Shown: positions 25,701 through 59,993 of the stretch, piece by piece | Layout of the letters: each line of letters opens with the position of its first letter | Position numbering within the stretch: the first letter of the stretch is position 1 | Source: Purshia tridentata | Lineage: Eukaryota > Streptophyta > Magnoliopsida > Rosales > Rosaceae | Direction of reading: 5' to 3' | Assembly: GCA_003254885.1 (NCBI GenBank) | Contig: QANT01006731.1 | Location: 1-64,000 of the forward strand | DNA length: 64,000 nucleotides | Translations under genes and position numbers: made by a program | The notes under the pieces: model-generated | What the model saw: only the letters and a program-made list of their open reading frames with translations | Database searches by the model: none | Told to the model about the DNA's origin: nothing

Positions 25701-28700
25701 ACTATTATTCCAGCTTGCATAGTGGTTATGGATCTTTCAAATAATGCAAAAGATCTTATTGAAAAAGAAGTTTCTGCTTTTGATCAAAGTCCTGATAATA
25801 GCCTCTACATGCTTCCAGCAACTCCACAGGTTTGTCTATCTGCGGGAGTACTATTTGTTGCTGTTTTATTATTTTTTATTCTTTATTCTTGTATCACTCT
25901 CTATTCTAAATTTGATGACTCTGTTTGTTTTTTATCATAAGAAAAAAAAAAATCTGTTTATTATGATCATTGTAAGAAGGATTGGATATCTATTATCAAC
26001 TATTAAGTTTTCATAATTAGAACTAATCATAATCTGAATATGACTTAAACATATATGACTGCTATACTCTATTTAAGATGTTGATTGTCAAAGAAGTTTT
26101 TCTGATTGTTCTGGCTAGGAAGTACTGATGTATCTTTCCAACTTCAGCTATGGATCTGTTATCTGGATCCTATGTGTCATCATGGTGGGATATGTATTGG
26201 AACACAATGGACAGAGATGTCAGAGAGGCTTAAATTTGGAAGATCTTGTTGGGTTTATTTATTTATTTTTGGTCAGAGGAGATCTTGGAGTTTGATTTTA
26301 ATCTTGGATTTGTCGAAAGAAGTAAAAGAAATCTATACTATACTTGGAAGTGCATACTCATAAAGGCAATAGAGTTAAGAGGAGCTTTATGTTGAGCAGA
26401 ACTGGACTTTTCTGGTAGTAAACTATGACTAGATCACAAGGGAAATACTGCTAATGTTTTTGCTGGATAGCTACTTAGCCTATAGAGGTATGTGACTTAA
26501 AAAGTGAATTGGGGGAAAAAAATCTGTGACCTGACATGAGTAGTAGACTAGTAGTCATCGTACCTCTCATTTCTTTGGACATACTGAGTTGAGCGTGATT
26601 CAGTTTTGAAATGTTCCCCTCATTTTGAATGGTTTTAGCGTTGCTTTTGTGATTTATTTGATTGACTTACAAAGATCCCTTTTTAAAGTACCCCAGATTT
26701 AATTATACCATACGCACTCCTCCGTGTATTTAACGGTCCATGTCTATTGTATCAGGCACTATTGGAGTCCATGGGTGCAAATGGAGCTACTGGACCTGAA
26801 GCCGTTGCTGCTGCAGAAAAGAATGCTGCTATATTAACTGCAAAAGCAGGTGCCAGGGATCCATCAGCGATACCATCCATATGTCGTGTATCTGCTGCTC
26901 TTCAATATCCCTCTGGTGAGTCTTTATTCATCTGGTACAGCATTAGAGGCCTATCTGCCTTCTTGAATAGGCTTGTTTAGGAAGAAATAACATCGTCTCC
27001 ATTGGGCCAGTTTCTGCTATAAGGGTTCTCTCTATTGGCCACAGATATCTTTTGCCTTGATTTTCTAGTTGTGTATATGGTGGTTTGTCAATTACATATG
27101 TAAGAAAAAACAAAAAGCATCAGTTTATCAATCCATTGGTGAGGTCCATTGGAATAGCCTGATGTAATTAATGCTGCCTTATACATTTTTTTATGTGGTA
27201 TTTTGTTTTACCTCATTGTTTGATTTTGGATTATTTGGATGCTATTTTCAGCCTGCTTAATGGGTGTTTTCCATTTTTTTCATCTTATATTAAGAAACAT
27301 TAGTTTTTACTGGTTAAACAGGTTTGGAGGGTTCAGATTCTGCTCTAGCATCAGTTCTAGAGTCCCTGGAGTTCTGTTTGAAACTTCGTGGATCTGAGGC
27401 TAGTGTGTTGGAGGACTTAGCAAAGGCAATCAATTTGGTCCATACACGACAGGATCTTGTTGAAAGTGGTCATGCGTTGTTGAACCATGCCTATAGAGCT
27501 CAACAAGAGTATGAAAGGTAAAACTGCATAGGCCTTGTTTTAGCAGGAATCTAGATTATGTGATCCTCCAAAGTTTTAGTTACTAGACCTCAGTCAAATA
27601 ATAAGGCCATTAACTTGAATTCCAGTTGAGAGTTGAAAGATGAGCAAAAATCTCAGAATTCTCTTTCTTTTTTCTGTAGAGATTTGCATGTTTTGATGCA
27701 CTAGATGTTATGCATTTTTATTCAAGTTCTAAATACATTGGAATTTCGCTCTTTGTTCTGATATCTTTCCAGTACTGAGGATGTATAGCTCTTTCATTCC
27801 AGTATTGAACCATCCAAGTCGGTGATGTTTATATGCTTTCTATTATTTGTAGCTTTTTTTTTCTTTAGTATTTCATATTCGTATAATTGTTAATAGTCAT
27901 CAATAAAATGCTTTTTTTAGAAAAAAAAAAATATCAATAATGTGCTTAAGTTTTGTTGACTACACCTGCAGGACGACCAGTTATTGCTTAAATTTGGCCG
28001 CTGAGCAAGAGAAAAATGTCATGGAAAAGTGGTTGCCCGAACTTAAGAATGCAATTTTGAGTGCTCAGAAGAGCTTGGAAGATTGCAATTATGTTAGGGG
28101 ATTGGTGAGTGACCACCCTAGGGTGAATCATTGTCATTACACTGCCTATTTTCCTTCTTGCACATATCTCACTGAAGAGTTATATTATCATCTTTTGCAT
28201 GAGTTATATTATCATCCTGGGTAAATAACAAAATTGGAGCTTGAGTTGAATTACTCTGCATTTCTATATAGGTTAGGAGGTGGAGGCGAATTCGTATGTA
28301 GATCTGACTTTCCAATGATCTCTCCCTGAATTCTGTTACTCAAGATTTTTTCTTCAGTTATGTGTGTCACATCATAAATAATGTTTGGACAAGTAGAACA
28401 TTATTAAGTGATGCTGCCAAAAGGGTCTAGCTGGTGACATTTGTGCCATACTCAATTATTTCTAGGATGCAATAATGCTTGCAAATGCTTACTATGAAGT
28501 TTAACCATTGGCAGCATAGGGCATTCTATCGAAGCAATTATTAAGAACAATACAAGCATGCAGCTCACTAACCCATGTCCGTGTTCCTGAATCTTGATTT
28601 CATTATTGGTTGTCTTTGCTACTCCCATGTGCCATATCTAAATGGCAAGGGCCAATATTTTGGTTGCATAGGAGTGGTCAATAATGTTTGGACAAGTAGA

Positions 28701-29239
28701 ACATTATTAAGTGATGCTGCCAAAAGGGTCTAGCTGGTGACATTTGTGCCATACTCAATTATTTCTAGGATGCAATAATGCTTGCAAATGCTTACTATGA
28801 AGTTTAACCATTGGCAGCATAGGGCATTCTATTGAAGCAATTATTAAGAACAATACAAGCATGCAGCTCACTAACCCATGTCCGTGTTCCTGAATCTTGA
28901 TTTCATTATTGGTTGTCTTTGCTACTCCCATGTGCCATATCTAAATGGCAAGGGCCAATATTTTGGTTGTATAGGAGTGGTTTACAGGAGTGTCACCATC
29001 TTTCTACCTTAGTCGTTAAAATTCTTTGTAGTTTTTGTTTTGTTTTCTCCCGCTTTAACTGTTTCAACTGCGTTATGTTTCTGCAGCTTGATGAATGGTG
29101 GGAGCAACCAGCATCAACTGTTGTTGACTGGGTCTTAGTTGATGGGTTAAGTGTTGCTGCTTGGCACAACCATGTGAAGCAGCTTTTTGCATTTTATAAC
29201 CGGCCGGCAGATCTTGTGAATATTCTGAACAATCAGTGA
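22755..29239 (+). CDS. AUG5: AUGMIN subunit 5 (HAUS augmin-like complex subunit)
   Basis: A subunit of the eight-protein augmin complex, which recruits gamma-tubulin to existing microtubules to nucleate branches in spindles, phragmoplasts and the cortex. Exons: 22755-23263, 23493-24035, 24327-24468, 24621-24779, 24999-25208, 25644-25829, 26756-26915, 27322-27517, 27972-28104, 29087-29239; 796 aa, which matches plant AUG5 length as I recall it. Diagnostic parts are the N-terminal calponin-homology-like segment ([35 protein letters not shown]), a basic Gly/Lys-rich linker near residues 78-110, and long coiled coils ([40 protein letters not shown]). The C-terminus ends with a conserved-looking block ([20 protein letters not shown]). 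All junctions keep frame. The final intron carries a 303-base tandem duplication. The closest relative I recall is At5g38880. Confidence 0.94.
28377..28981. repeat. 303-bp tandem duplication in the last AUG5 intron
   Basis: The block 28377-28679 is repeated at 28680-28981, starting aataatgtttggacaagtag in both. I see two differences: attctatcg versus attctattg, and ggttgcata versus ggttgtata. That is about 99 percent identity, so the duplication is recent or is kept alike by conversion. It contains no splice junction of the gene. Confidence 0.95.
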
Positions 29240-32080
29240 AGCAAACAGGGGCGGAACATAGAAGGGGCTGAGAGGGGCCATTGCCGCTGCAAACTTTTGA
29301 GAAAAAAAAATTTTAATATAAGTTGTAGAATACCAATGTGTTGAGTGTGTACTTGTAAATAAATTTTTTTTTCTATTCTAATCTATTTTTCTCATGAGCA
29401 TAATGCATTAGAGTTAAATCAAATCTCACCTAACTCAAACCTCACAACATCATTTGGATACTTGATCTGGATTTCTTTTTGGTGGTTATGGGTAATTCGA
29501 GTTTTTATTTTTTTTATTTAATTGAATAATATTGTTTCTGTTTTTTCTTTTTCTTTTTTATTAATGGTGGTGGGTTTATTTAAACCCAATTATTTTGTAT
29601 CTTATTCTTGCTCCAATTTCTTTTATAATTTATTTTTCTAACATTTACACTTGCAAAAAATTGTGACATTTGGTGATATGTTGTAATTTCTTTTGTTTTA
29701 AGAACTAGACCTCTTCAAAGCCAACCATTGTTAGTTTAGAGATTACGGAAATGTTACACCACACTTTTTGGTGGTGAGCAAATATAATCTTTTTTCTTTT
29801 CTTCTTTTGCAAGTTGAGCTAACCCCAAAGGTGAGTATGGGGTGGGGAAATCCACTGGTCTACCGTCTACCATATAGATTATTATGGTCGACATATTTTG
29901 GTCGACATATACATTATTTTGGTCGACATATTTTGGATCATATTGAGGCATGTTCCAATAATAATCCATTGCCCAATACCCAGCAAAGCCAAAACCTAAC
30001 AAACAATCTTATCTTATGTTTCAAAGTTGACACCCATTTGGAAATTGGTAGCCATCAGCATCTGGCTGGCTGGAAACTCCACTGCAGTAGAACATCCAAC
30101 AGGTGGACATGAAGGTCCTCACTCCTCACTGTATAGTCTTAAACTCGTCCGTGAGGTTGGGACATGACGTGTCTTAGAATTAGAACCCGTGATGGAAAAG
30201 ATAGGGTTTGTAGAATTAGACAAAACCATCCCTTTATCAACTTCAACATGCATTATCTCTTTAACTCTTTAAAAGAAAAATCGATATTTCATTCTGTCAC
30301 AAGATAGCAGTGGCTTGTGGGTTGTCATGGATAATCTTGGACCGTCAAAAACCGCCTTACATTCTGTCATAATATTACATTGTCAAAATTGTGCACAGCA
30401 CGGACAAAGAATGAAACAGTGCGAGTTTGTGAGATTGTTAGCAGCTGGATGAAAAACTGTGATGGCTAATGTGTAAAGACAAACACAGAGAGAGACAGAG
30501 AGAGAGTGCTGTGGTAAACGTGAAGACAAACCGTCAGTTCCAATGCAGTTCCAAAAATTATACTTTATAATACATGCAACTGATGGACAGTGAAAAATGT
30601 TGAAAATTGAAACAGCCCTACTTCTTATCCTCACAAAATAGAAAATTGAATTTGAGAAAAAAGACAGTGTTGGGGTGAAAGGATATTGATGGAAAAGGAA
30701 TCTAACACATGGGAGTGTCATTAAGTTGTGCAACTCTTAGTTGCACTATGAATTTTAGTCTTATTTAGATATTTGGGATTTTAGAAGTCGACAAAGATTC
30801 TTTGGTTGGCTTGAGAGTGCTCAATTTCTCGAAAGTTGTATTGTTGGATTAACTTAAGGAGTTAAGCGTTGGAGAAAATTATTGAAGGATCTTTGGTTGA
30901 TATCACTCCAGTAGATTGAAAAAAAACCAGTCCCATTCTTTGGAACTATCCCATTGTTAGATCCACATGTTTAGTATCAACACATTGTTGAATGGAGAAT
31001 GGTAGCTTTTGAACCAAACCCATTATCAATAGTAACACATTCGCACTAGTGCCCATTTACTTGGATGTGAAGTAAATATTCTCTATCACCGAAGCTACAA
31101 GTCTCTATACTTTTTTAATTAATTTAACGAGTCAATCAACTTGATATTCTATTCAATTGCCAAGTTCTTTACTTAAAAAGTGCAAATGGGGATACAAATT
31201 TTCAAAATTCGTGTCACATCACTGAGAAAAAGACACTTTGGTCTCGAATCACAAGACTGTATAAATTGGCTGGAAATTCTTTACCCATTATGGACCACCA
31301 GCACAAAACGACCTGTTTTTCGATGCAGTAAAAAGGGCCATGAAAATTTAACGCATTGTCATTACTGAATGTAATGATTCAGAAGAGCTCCATGAGATTT
31401 GGTGGTCATATTGCTATAATTTTAACTCAGCACGCACTAAAAAGCCTTATTAATTAATGTCACATCATGCTCTGCGCAAATAACATTCTAACACAACAGA
31501 AAGTTCCAACTCTGTGTGTGGGAAGAATTTTCAGTTTTCACAGCATACATATATATGAAGTTAATACATCAACATCGATCCTCAACCTGTTCCTCATGAA
31601 CTTTGTGGTTTACTCTACTTGTCTCGTGAACCAACGGGGACCCAACTATTCTCTCTACCATTCTCACACCAACAAAGAAACATACTCAATAAATGTAAAT
31701 AAACAAAAACCAGCAAAGCAAAAACTATATGGGGGCCTATTTTTTATCTACCTCACCATCACAAAATTACCTTCTTTTTGGATTGTTTGGTGGTAGGAAA
31801 CGAACATACATTCACTACTTATAGTTTCTAGTTGACTGGTTTCTGCATGAGTGAAATAAATTAAAGAAGCTTTGATATGGGTCAGGCTATAAAATTTGAA
31901 AAAGCTGATTTTTCATACCTCAAAACAACCAGAAGAAAACAAAAGTGTATAATGCTGTGTAGAGATTATTTATATTAGTTATAACCCTCAGGCCCTCAGC
32001 AATTGATATAAAAGCTAGCCAACCTATCAACACATTCTTAGAGTCGAGAGAGTTTCTTAGGGGAATAGAGGGCTTCTAAA
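29240..32080. other. Intergenic region between AUG5 and the Ole e 1 gene
   Basis: No believable gene. Seven bases after the AUG5 stop comes caggggcggaacatagaagg (29246 on), which looks like the start of a common plant non-autonomous transposon class, but no partner end was found. A small repeat of attttggtcgacata occurs three times in 29885-29935. A GA-rich tract lies near 30487-30510. The remainder is AT-rich. Confidence 0.45.
32007..32014 (+). promoter_or_regulatory. TATA box of the Ole e 1 gene
   Basis: TATAAAAG sits 74 bases before the start codon, a normal place for a plant TATA box with a leader of about 40 bases. Confidence 0.6.
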
Positions 32081-33406
32081 ATGTCTTGCTTTTTAACAAT
32101 ATTCTTTCTGTTCAGTCTCACATTTAATACTCCTTCAGAAGCTAGCCATGAGAAGAAGCAACCATCTGCAGTTGTTGAAGGCACTGTCTACTGTGACACA
32201 TGTTTCCAAGAGGAGTTCACAAAGGCCAGCCACTTCATTTCAGGTAATATTCATTTCATTTTCAACAACTACTCTCAATTAAATTGATTTTAATAATGTG
32301 ATTTCAACTTGATGCCTCCTGAAATTTTCTTGTGGGGTTCTTCTGCAGGGGCTTCTGTTGGTGTAGAATGCAAATATGGAAGTACTTCAAAACCAAGTTT
32401 CAGGACAGAAGTGAAAACAGATAGTCATGGAGTATTCAAAGTTCATTTGCCTTTCTCTGTGAGCAAACATGTCAAGAAAATTGAAGGGTGTTCTGTGAAA
32501 TTAATCAGCAGCAGTGAACCATACTGTGCTGTGGCCTCAACAGCAACTTCATCTTCTCTGCGTCTCAAGTCAAGAAAGCAAGAAACACACATATTCTCAG
32601 CTGGGTTCTTCACCTTCAAGCCTCTAAAACAGCCAAACCTATGCAACCAAAAAACAAGCATTCAAAACTCTAAGGAACTCACTTCTGGGAAATTCTCATT
32701 TCCTCCAACTGATGACCTGACATTTCCATCAACACCACTTCCAGTTGCAGACCAAACACTGCCTAATTTATCTCCTCTGCCTTTTCTTCCACCATTGCCA
32801 GTACTTCCACCATTGCCAGGACTTCCAGGATTGCCAGGACTTCCGGGACTTCCAGGACTTCCAGGAGTTCCACTTCCAGGACTTCCGGGACTTCCTGGAC
32901 TTCCAGGAGTTCCACTTCCAGGAGTTCCACTTCCAGGAGTTCCAGGAATTCCAGGAGTTCCAATTTTACCCCCTTTACCAGGAAAGCCTATAGGGTCCAA
33001 CTCCAAAACTACTACTTCTTCTTCAAAGACAGAGCAACTAACTGAAAGAAAAGTAGCCCACCCAGATTTTTTCTTGCCACCAAACCCATTGCAGCCACCA
33101 TCAGTTTTACCACCAAACCCACTTCAGCCACCCTCAATTTTACCTCCAAACCCACTTCAGCCACCATCAATTTTACCTCCAAACCCATTGCAGCCACAGC
33201 CATCTCCACTTCTCCCTAACCCATTTCAGCCTCCAGCAGCACCATTGATTCCTCTGCCTCCCATACCAGGTTTAGCCCCACCACCATCATCACCACCATC
33301 CTCACCATTCCCATTCCTCCCTCCATTCCCACTCCCACCTTTACCTCACATCCCTGGAACCCCCCCTGCATCTTCTTCTTCTTCAAAGAAAACTACTTCT
33401 CCTTGA
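32081..33406 (+). CDS. Pollen Ole e 1 / extensin-like proline-rich protein
   Basis: A secreted, cell-wall type protein: signal peptide, Ole e 1 domain, then a long proline-rich tail. Exons 32081-32243 and 32349-33406; 406 aa. Residues 1-22 form a signal peptide (MSCFLTIFFLFSLTF...EAS). The Ole e 1 region (about 30-150) has the family's cysteines: C38 and C41 in VYCDTCF, VECKYG, GCSVKLI and PYCAVAS. Residues about 197-265 are made of LPGLPG/VPLPG steps; about 298-338 hold four copies of an 11-residue unit (PPNPLQPPSIL), encoded by a 33-base repeat. Pro residues here could be hydroxylated and glycosylated, but this is inference. AATAAA is at 33420-33425 and 33602-33607. It resembles the gene I recall as At5g15780. 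Exact wall role unknown. Repeat copy number is likely to vary between alleles. Confidence 0.86.
32800..32965. repeat. In-frame LPG/VPLPG minisatellite
   Basis: Imperfect 9- to 15-base units (ccaggacttccaggacttcc, ccaggagttccacttccagg) repeat in frame inside the Ole e 1 gene. They encode Leu-Pro-Gly and Val-Pro-Leu-Pro-Gly steps. Confidence 0.85.
33074..33199. repeat. 33-bp in-frame tandem repeat
   Basis: Three full units and one partial unit starting at 33074, 33107, 33140 and 33173. Each encodes Leu-Pro-Pro-Asn-Pro-Leu-Gln-Pro-Pro-Ser-Val/Ile. Units differ by a few bases. Confidence 0.9.
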
Positions 33407-34486
33407 TTAGACATAAATGAATAAAACTATAAACCATGTATAATTTGTTCCCTCAATAATGTCTTTAACATGTTGGCTAAGTTGTTTTTATGTAAAAATT
33501 CTTGTATGGTTGTGCAATTGTCAGAAGCATGATAGGTTTGTAAGTTTGTACTTTTTAAGGAGCATGTAGTATTGTAGTGGGCACAAAATTATTGTACTTG
33601 GAATAAAGCCATGGTTGCCCTCATCTACTTTTTTTACTATGTTAAAAAATTTCTATTTATAGTTAGATTTATACTGTTAGCAGTATCACTGTGACTCATT
33701 ATTGAGTTCAATTTGAGAGAAGAGAGTGAACTGGGTGTGTAAGGAGGAGTTTTTATTCTCGGTTAACTAGGCTAACTAGGCTAATCTTAATTCACAATTT
33801 AAACTGAATTTTAAGTTTTTAATTACTAGCGTTTGTTTGTAACAATATCTTTTCCAAACAAAAAAAATGAAAACAATTAACACTTTTGAGTTTTTTTTTT
33901 TTTGGGGGAAAAAGTCCTTCATTCATGCTGTCTAATTTTGAATTATGGGGATGACCATAAGAAAAAAGGAGTTCTAGGCCCAGAAAGATCTTGCTAGGTT
34001 AGTTGTTATTGTTTGGGCTTAGGCCCCTACTGTAACAAAAATAAAGTCAAAGCCCAAAAGTTTTGGTCGGTAATAAGGACACACAAATTTGCTTGAGAAA
34101 CAAAAGTCAATGGCATTGAAAATTTTGCATTACATCAGCAGTTTGGGACATACGCATCACTGCATCACAGCTAAAGATTCCCAACTCATTTCTAATTTCT
34201 ATCTCCTTGCTAATTGCTAAAGTTGAACATCTCTTGAAGTTCTTATTGTTTGTCTATTCTATTCATACCTCTTGTACTTTTGCACTAAACTCTATGCATC
34301 ACCACCTTCCTCGGATCTATATAGCCAATCACCAAATTTCTTTTGTTTCTTGGTCGAAGTCATTTTCTCTAACACCATTTGATCAAGATTCGACTCCAAC
34401 TCCAACATTCCTTAAAGCTTCGAGCTGTTGTTGTTTCTGTTGCTGCTGCTGCTGCTGCTGTTTAGAGTTGGAGTGACAAAAAATGC
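33407..34486. other. Convergent 3' region of Ole e 1 and HHO genes
   Basis: Contains polyadenylation-type signals of the Ole e 1 gene and, at 34441-34460, a (TGC)n tract that lies in the presumed 3' untranslated region of the HHO gene on the other strand. No further gene is seen. Confidence 0.5.
34441..34460. repeat. (TGC)n trinucleotide repeat
   Basis: Read on the HHO gene strand this is a CAG/AGC run that starts about 26 bases after the stop codon. In the stop frame it would encode Ser residues. Confidence 0.8.
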
Positions 34487-36308
34487 TTATTGGCGGCTGG
34501 GTGTCAACCACGGGTCTTGTAGCAATGCTTGTTGATAAGCACTACTACTGCTCGCACCACCACCTGGTGGGATTTGTCCCCTCAAGTTTAGTCTGTACTT
34601 CTACAAAATCAAACACAAAGAAGTATAGATGTGCATCAACATCATCATCAAAGCCTAGCTAGCAATATTAATGATCATAAACACGCTTAAGTTCCGATTA
34701 TAAGTAACATGGAGAGTTAGCACATATTAATTAATTACAACATGTTTCTTCTTGGAAGGAAATAGTAAGCAAATATATTAACTAAACCTCAGATTTAGGA
34801 AATCGTAGGAGCTATATTTTTTTATTATTTTACCCCAGATTTAAATTTGGGAAAAGAGTTAGTGAAGTACTAGAGAAAGTTACAAAACCTCAATTATCTG
34901 TATAGAAGTTAGGAACTATTTATTACATATAACACACCTCTCAATTACGTGAACTTATCATCTATTCCTTGTCAATAAGATGTTAATGAGCAAGTTTAAA
35001 ATGTCAGTGCAGAGTAATTCAACTGAGAAATAACAGAGTTCAAAATATCAGAACAACAAATATTAGCAAAGGATGTTATATCCTCTGAATAATTAGCCAA
35101 CTAGATATATATGGATCTCATCATATTCTAGCTTTGTATTTAAAATAATATTTTTATGATTCACAAATAAAATAAAATAAAAACACATACACATTATACT
35201 TGATACAAAAATTCATAAACAATTCACCTGAAGATGACTTTTAACTTGGTCATTGGTGAGCCCCTCAACCTTCATGCGATCTTTAATTTGCTTGGGAGTG
35301 GCTACTGCTCAACAAGAGAAAACATTAAAAAAAGTGATAACTGAGATAAATATCAAGCATCATATAACATATGATCTATATATACTTATATGTAACACAT
35401 ACATCAAATAATTCCATGGTTAATGTCAAAATTAAGTCTAACCTTCAGGACCTCCAAGGACATTCAAAGCCTCCACAAACCTTGTGTGGAGCTCCGGAGT
35501 CCAATTTCTTCTATTATTCTTCCAAGTAGGCTGTAATAATGGTATCAATTCATCCCCAGCCTCCTTATTCAAATCACAGGGGAACCCTGTTTGACTTGGC
35601 TCTCTAGTCACGACCTCATTTTCCTTCTCTGAAACTTCGCGACCATATGTTTTGTATTTTAGTTGCAAGCTCACCTGGAACAAATTAAGTGTTAATTAAA
35701 CAATGAAAAATCAACTTCAATTTTGCATGTCTATGGTACCATACCCGATCTTCATAATCTGTTGCATCTAGGTCAGTTTTAGGGTTCCCAGAATAAGCAG
35801 GATCTCTGAGATATTTTTTAGAGATACTTGTTTCTTCTAGTAGCTCTTGGTATCTCTCATTCTTCCATGTCTCAAATTCTGGTTCATCACATTCTTTAGC
35901 ACCAAGATTCCTGATGATCCTCACCATTTCCTCCTTTAATGTATCAATGGCTATAACCCAGCAATTAAAATGAAAAAAATTAACATATATCATGAAACCC
36001 TTTAATCTAATTTGTTGAGCAGGTAGAAACATGAAAAAATGAAAAAAATGAGATATATACATATAGCAAGCTAGCTCACCATCCATCAATAAAAGCATGC
36101 ACTGAGGCAGCTCTCTTGTATGAAGACTCTCAACCCAAGCTAGTTCCTCCTTGTGCTTTTGTATGTAGTCATTTAGGACAATCAATTTTTCCAAAGGATT
36201 ATGAATCTTCTCATTCAGGTCGCTCAACATTTTGTTGAGTGATTTAGGGACATGATCAGTAGGCTTCAAACTCAATGTCAGCTCTTGTGGGTTTGAGTTT
36301 GGCCCCAT
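34487..36308 (-). CDS. GARP (G2-like) transcription factor of the NIGT1/HRS1/HHO type
   Basis: A nuclear DNA-binding protein, probably a transcriptional repressor tied to nitrate/phosphate responses or flowering, as in NIGT1/HHO and EFM proteins. Exons in coding order: 36308-36080, 35950-35745, 35674-35443, 35304-35228, 34600-34487; 285 aa. An EAR-type LTLSL motif is at residues 10-14. The N-terminal HHO domain ([20 protein letters not shown], then [20 protein letters not shown]) is well kept across the exon 1/2 junction. The GARP domain covers about residues 200-252: [20 protein letters not shown], then [20 protein letters not shown] and SHLQKYRL. The second exon junction gives PE-V-ATPKQ. 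The C-terminal tail after GARP is short (about 33 residues) compared with the 80 or more usual in HHO proteins, so this is a short member. The start is the ATG just before the EAR motif. Confidence 0.86.
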
Positions 36309-38086
36309 TTTTTCAGCTTAGCTAGTTAGAATATTCCAAGCTTAATATCTCTGAATTGAGTACTGGGGAGGGAGACTGCATGTCTGGGAAGCCAGAGAGA
36401 GAAAGTGATAGACCAGAATCCAGAATTCAAGATGCTCCCGAAGAAAAAGTGTGAGAAAATCCACTTAAGACAAATTAGATTACACAATCACAGATTCGCT
36501 CATACACTCTCTCTCTCTCTCTCATTTTGACACTTTATTATTAAAAAAAACAAAATTAATTTGAAACTGAAAATAATACGTAATTAAATTGAGACCAGTC
36601 GCCGCGTATCACTCAACTTCTTGTTTTTCCTATTTTTGTCCATATTTTTTCCATTATGGAAAATGAAAATTAATTGGCTCAGGTCAGGTGTACTGTGTTA
36701 ATTACTGTGTAGTGCTTTATCTCATTATCTGGAACTCCCTCACACACACACACTCACATTGGTTGCCCTTGAAAGTTTTTAGTATGTCTGAGTTGGATAC
36801 CGGAAAGTTTCTGCCAAAATGAAGTCATTTTTGTTTGGTCTGCCATTTATATTTACTCATTCTCAACTAACCTTTCTGTCATCCTCCTTCGCCCAAATTC
36901 CATCTCCTCTTCCCCAAATAATAATTTTTTTAAAAACTAACTATTTTGCTTTTTGCATATCCTAATTAATTCCTATAAAACTTTTGAATATATTTTTTTT
37001 TTCAGAGTTATGATATCAAGGTTTAATTGTTTAATTTGTTTGTCTTTGTTTGTATAGCATCTTGAGTGATATTTTTGGTAAAAGTTCTAATAAGCAAATA
37101 ATATTCTACATTTGTCTTACCATACTCTTATTAAAGCATATTGCATTCATATACTCACAACTAACTATTTTTTGGGACTCATCCCATCATATAATTTTAT
37201 ACAAATCGTCCATCGATCAGATCATCTTCTCTAAACATGATAGTCAATTAAATACAAAATGAAAAAAATATGTAAATGTATTATTTTATATATTTTCTTT
37301 AAAAATACGTTAAATATGTAGCCATATCATAATGCTTTAATATTTTTACAGTTTTTATGTTGGATTTTTTTGAAAATTTTTAATTTATAATATTACATGT
37401 ATATATGTACACTGCATAAAAGAATGTGTAAGGTCGAAGACTATATGCATATAATATGGTCATTTTAAAAAATGAGTATTTTTACGTATAATTGAGAAGT
37501 ATATACATAAATTGAATATATCTTTTTCCAAACTATAGCACGACACAAAAAAAAAAAAAACAACGTTATAATNAAAAAAAAAAAAAAAAAAAAAAAAACA
37601 ACGTTATAATGCATGTATTTGTAAGACAATTCATATGTTAATAATACAGCTCGAACCCAGAAAGACGAATATTAAATACCAAAAGTATGGGTGTAAATTA
37701 CCAAATATTAAATGTTAAATACCGAAGGTACAAATTATTATTATTTTGGTCAGAAGACTCAGAACGGTATATTCGGATTTCAAAAAAAAAAAAAAGTAAA
37801 AAAACGCAAGAATCTCTTTTGCTTGGTGATAAAGCAAAGCTTTTCATTTTGGCCAAAAAAAAAAAGCAAAGCTTTTCTTATTAAACCCATTAATCACCAA
37901 TATTTCACCACAAAATTTTCACATTAGCCGCTAAATTCATCTCCACCGCCTTAACACATTTTATTCTCTCCCATAAACCCATTTCAACCTCACTACTGAC
38001 CCAAAAGACTCTTCCCTCTGTCTCTCTCTCATGCACTAATTCAATCAGCTCTCTCACTTGTCTCGCACCCGATCGTCTCGCTCCTC
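36309..38086. promoter_or_regulatory. Divergent promoter region between HHO and BIG genes
   Basis: AT-rich, with a CT run near 36511-36525 and pyrimidine-rich leader sequence just before BIG (about 37960-38086). A single N at 37573 sits between two copies of the same 13-base flank and a long A run. No named regulatory motif is convincing. Confidence 0.45.
37560..37610. other. Single-N assembly gap with duplicated flank
   Basis: The sequence acaacgttataat (37560-37572) is followed by N, a long A run and the same acaacgttataat (37598-37610). A similar A run also precedes the first copy. This is what an unresolved poly(A) tract joined from overlapping contigs looks like. Confidence 0.8.

Positions 38087-59993
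<21,907 letters not shown>

Noticed and set aside
26106-26363. Frame in an AUG5 intron ([13 protein letters not shown]...)
   Set aside because: It lies wholly inside the intron between good splice sites and shows no domain.
29754-30002. Minus-strand frame of 82 codons with Tyr/Val/Asp repeats
   Set aside because: Explained by a short local repeat (attttggtcgacata). No splice context, homology or promoter supports it.
32662-33006. Collagen-like Gly-x-Pro frame on the minus strand
   Set aside because: It is the antisense of the LPG repeat in the Ole e 1 gene. Pro-rich GC repeats give Gly/Pro-rich antisense frames.
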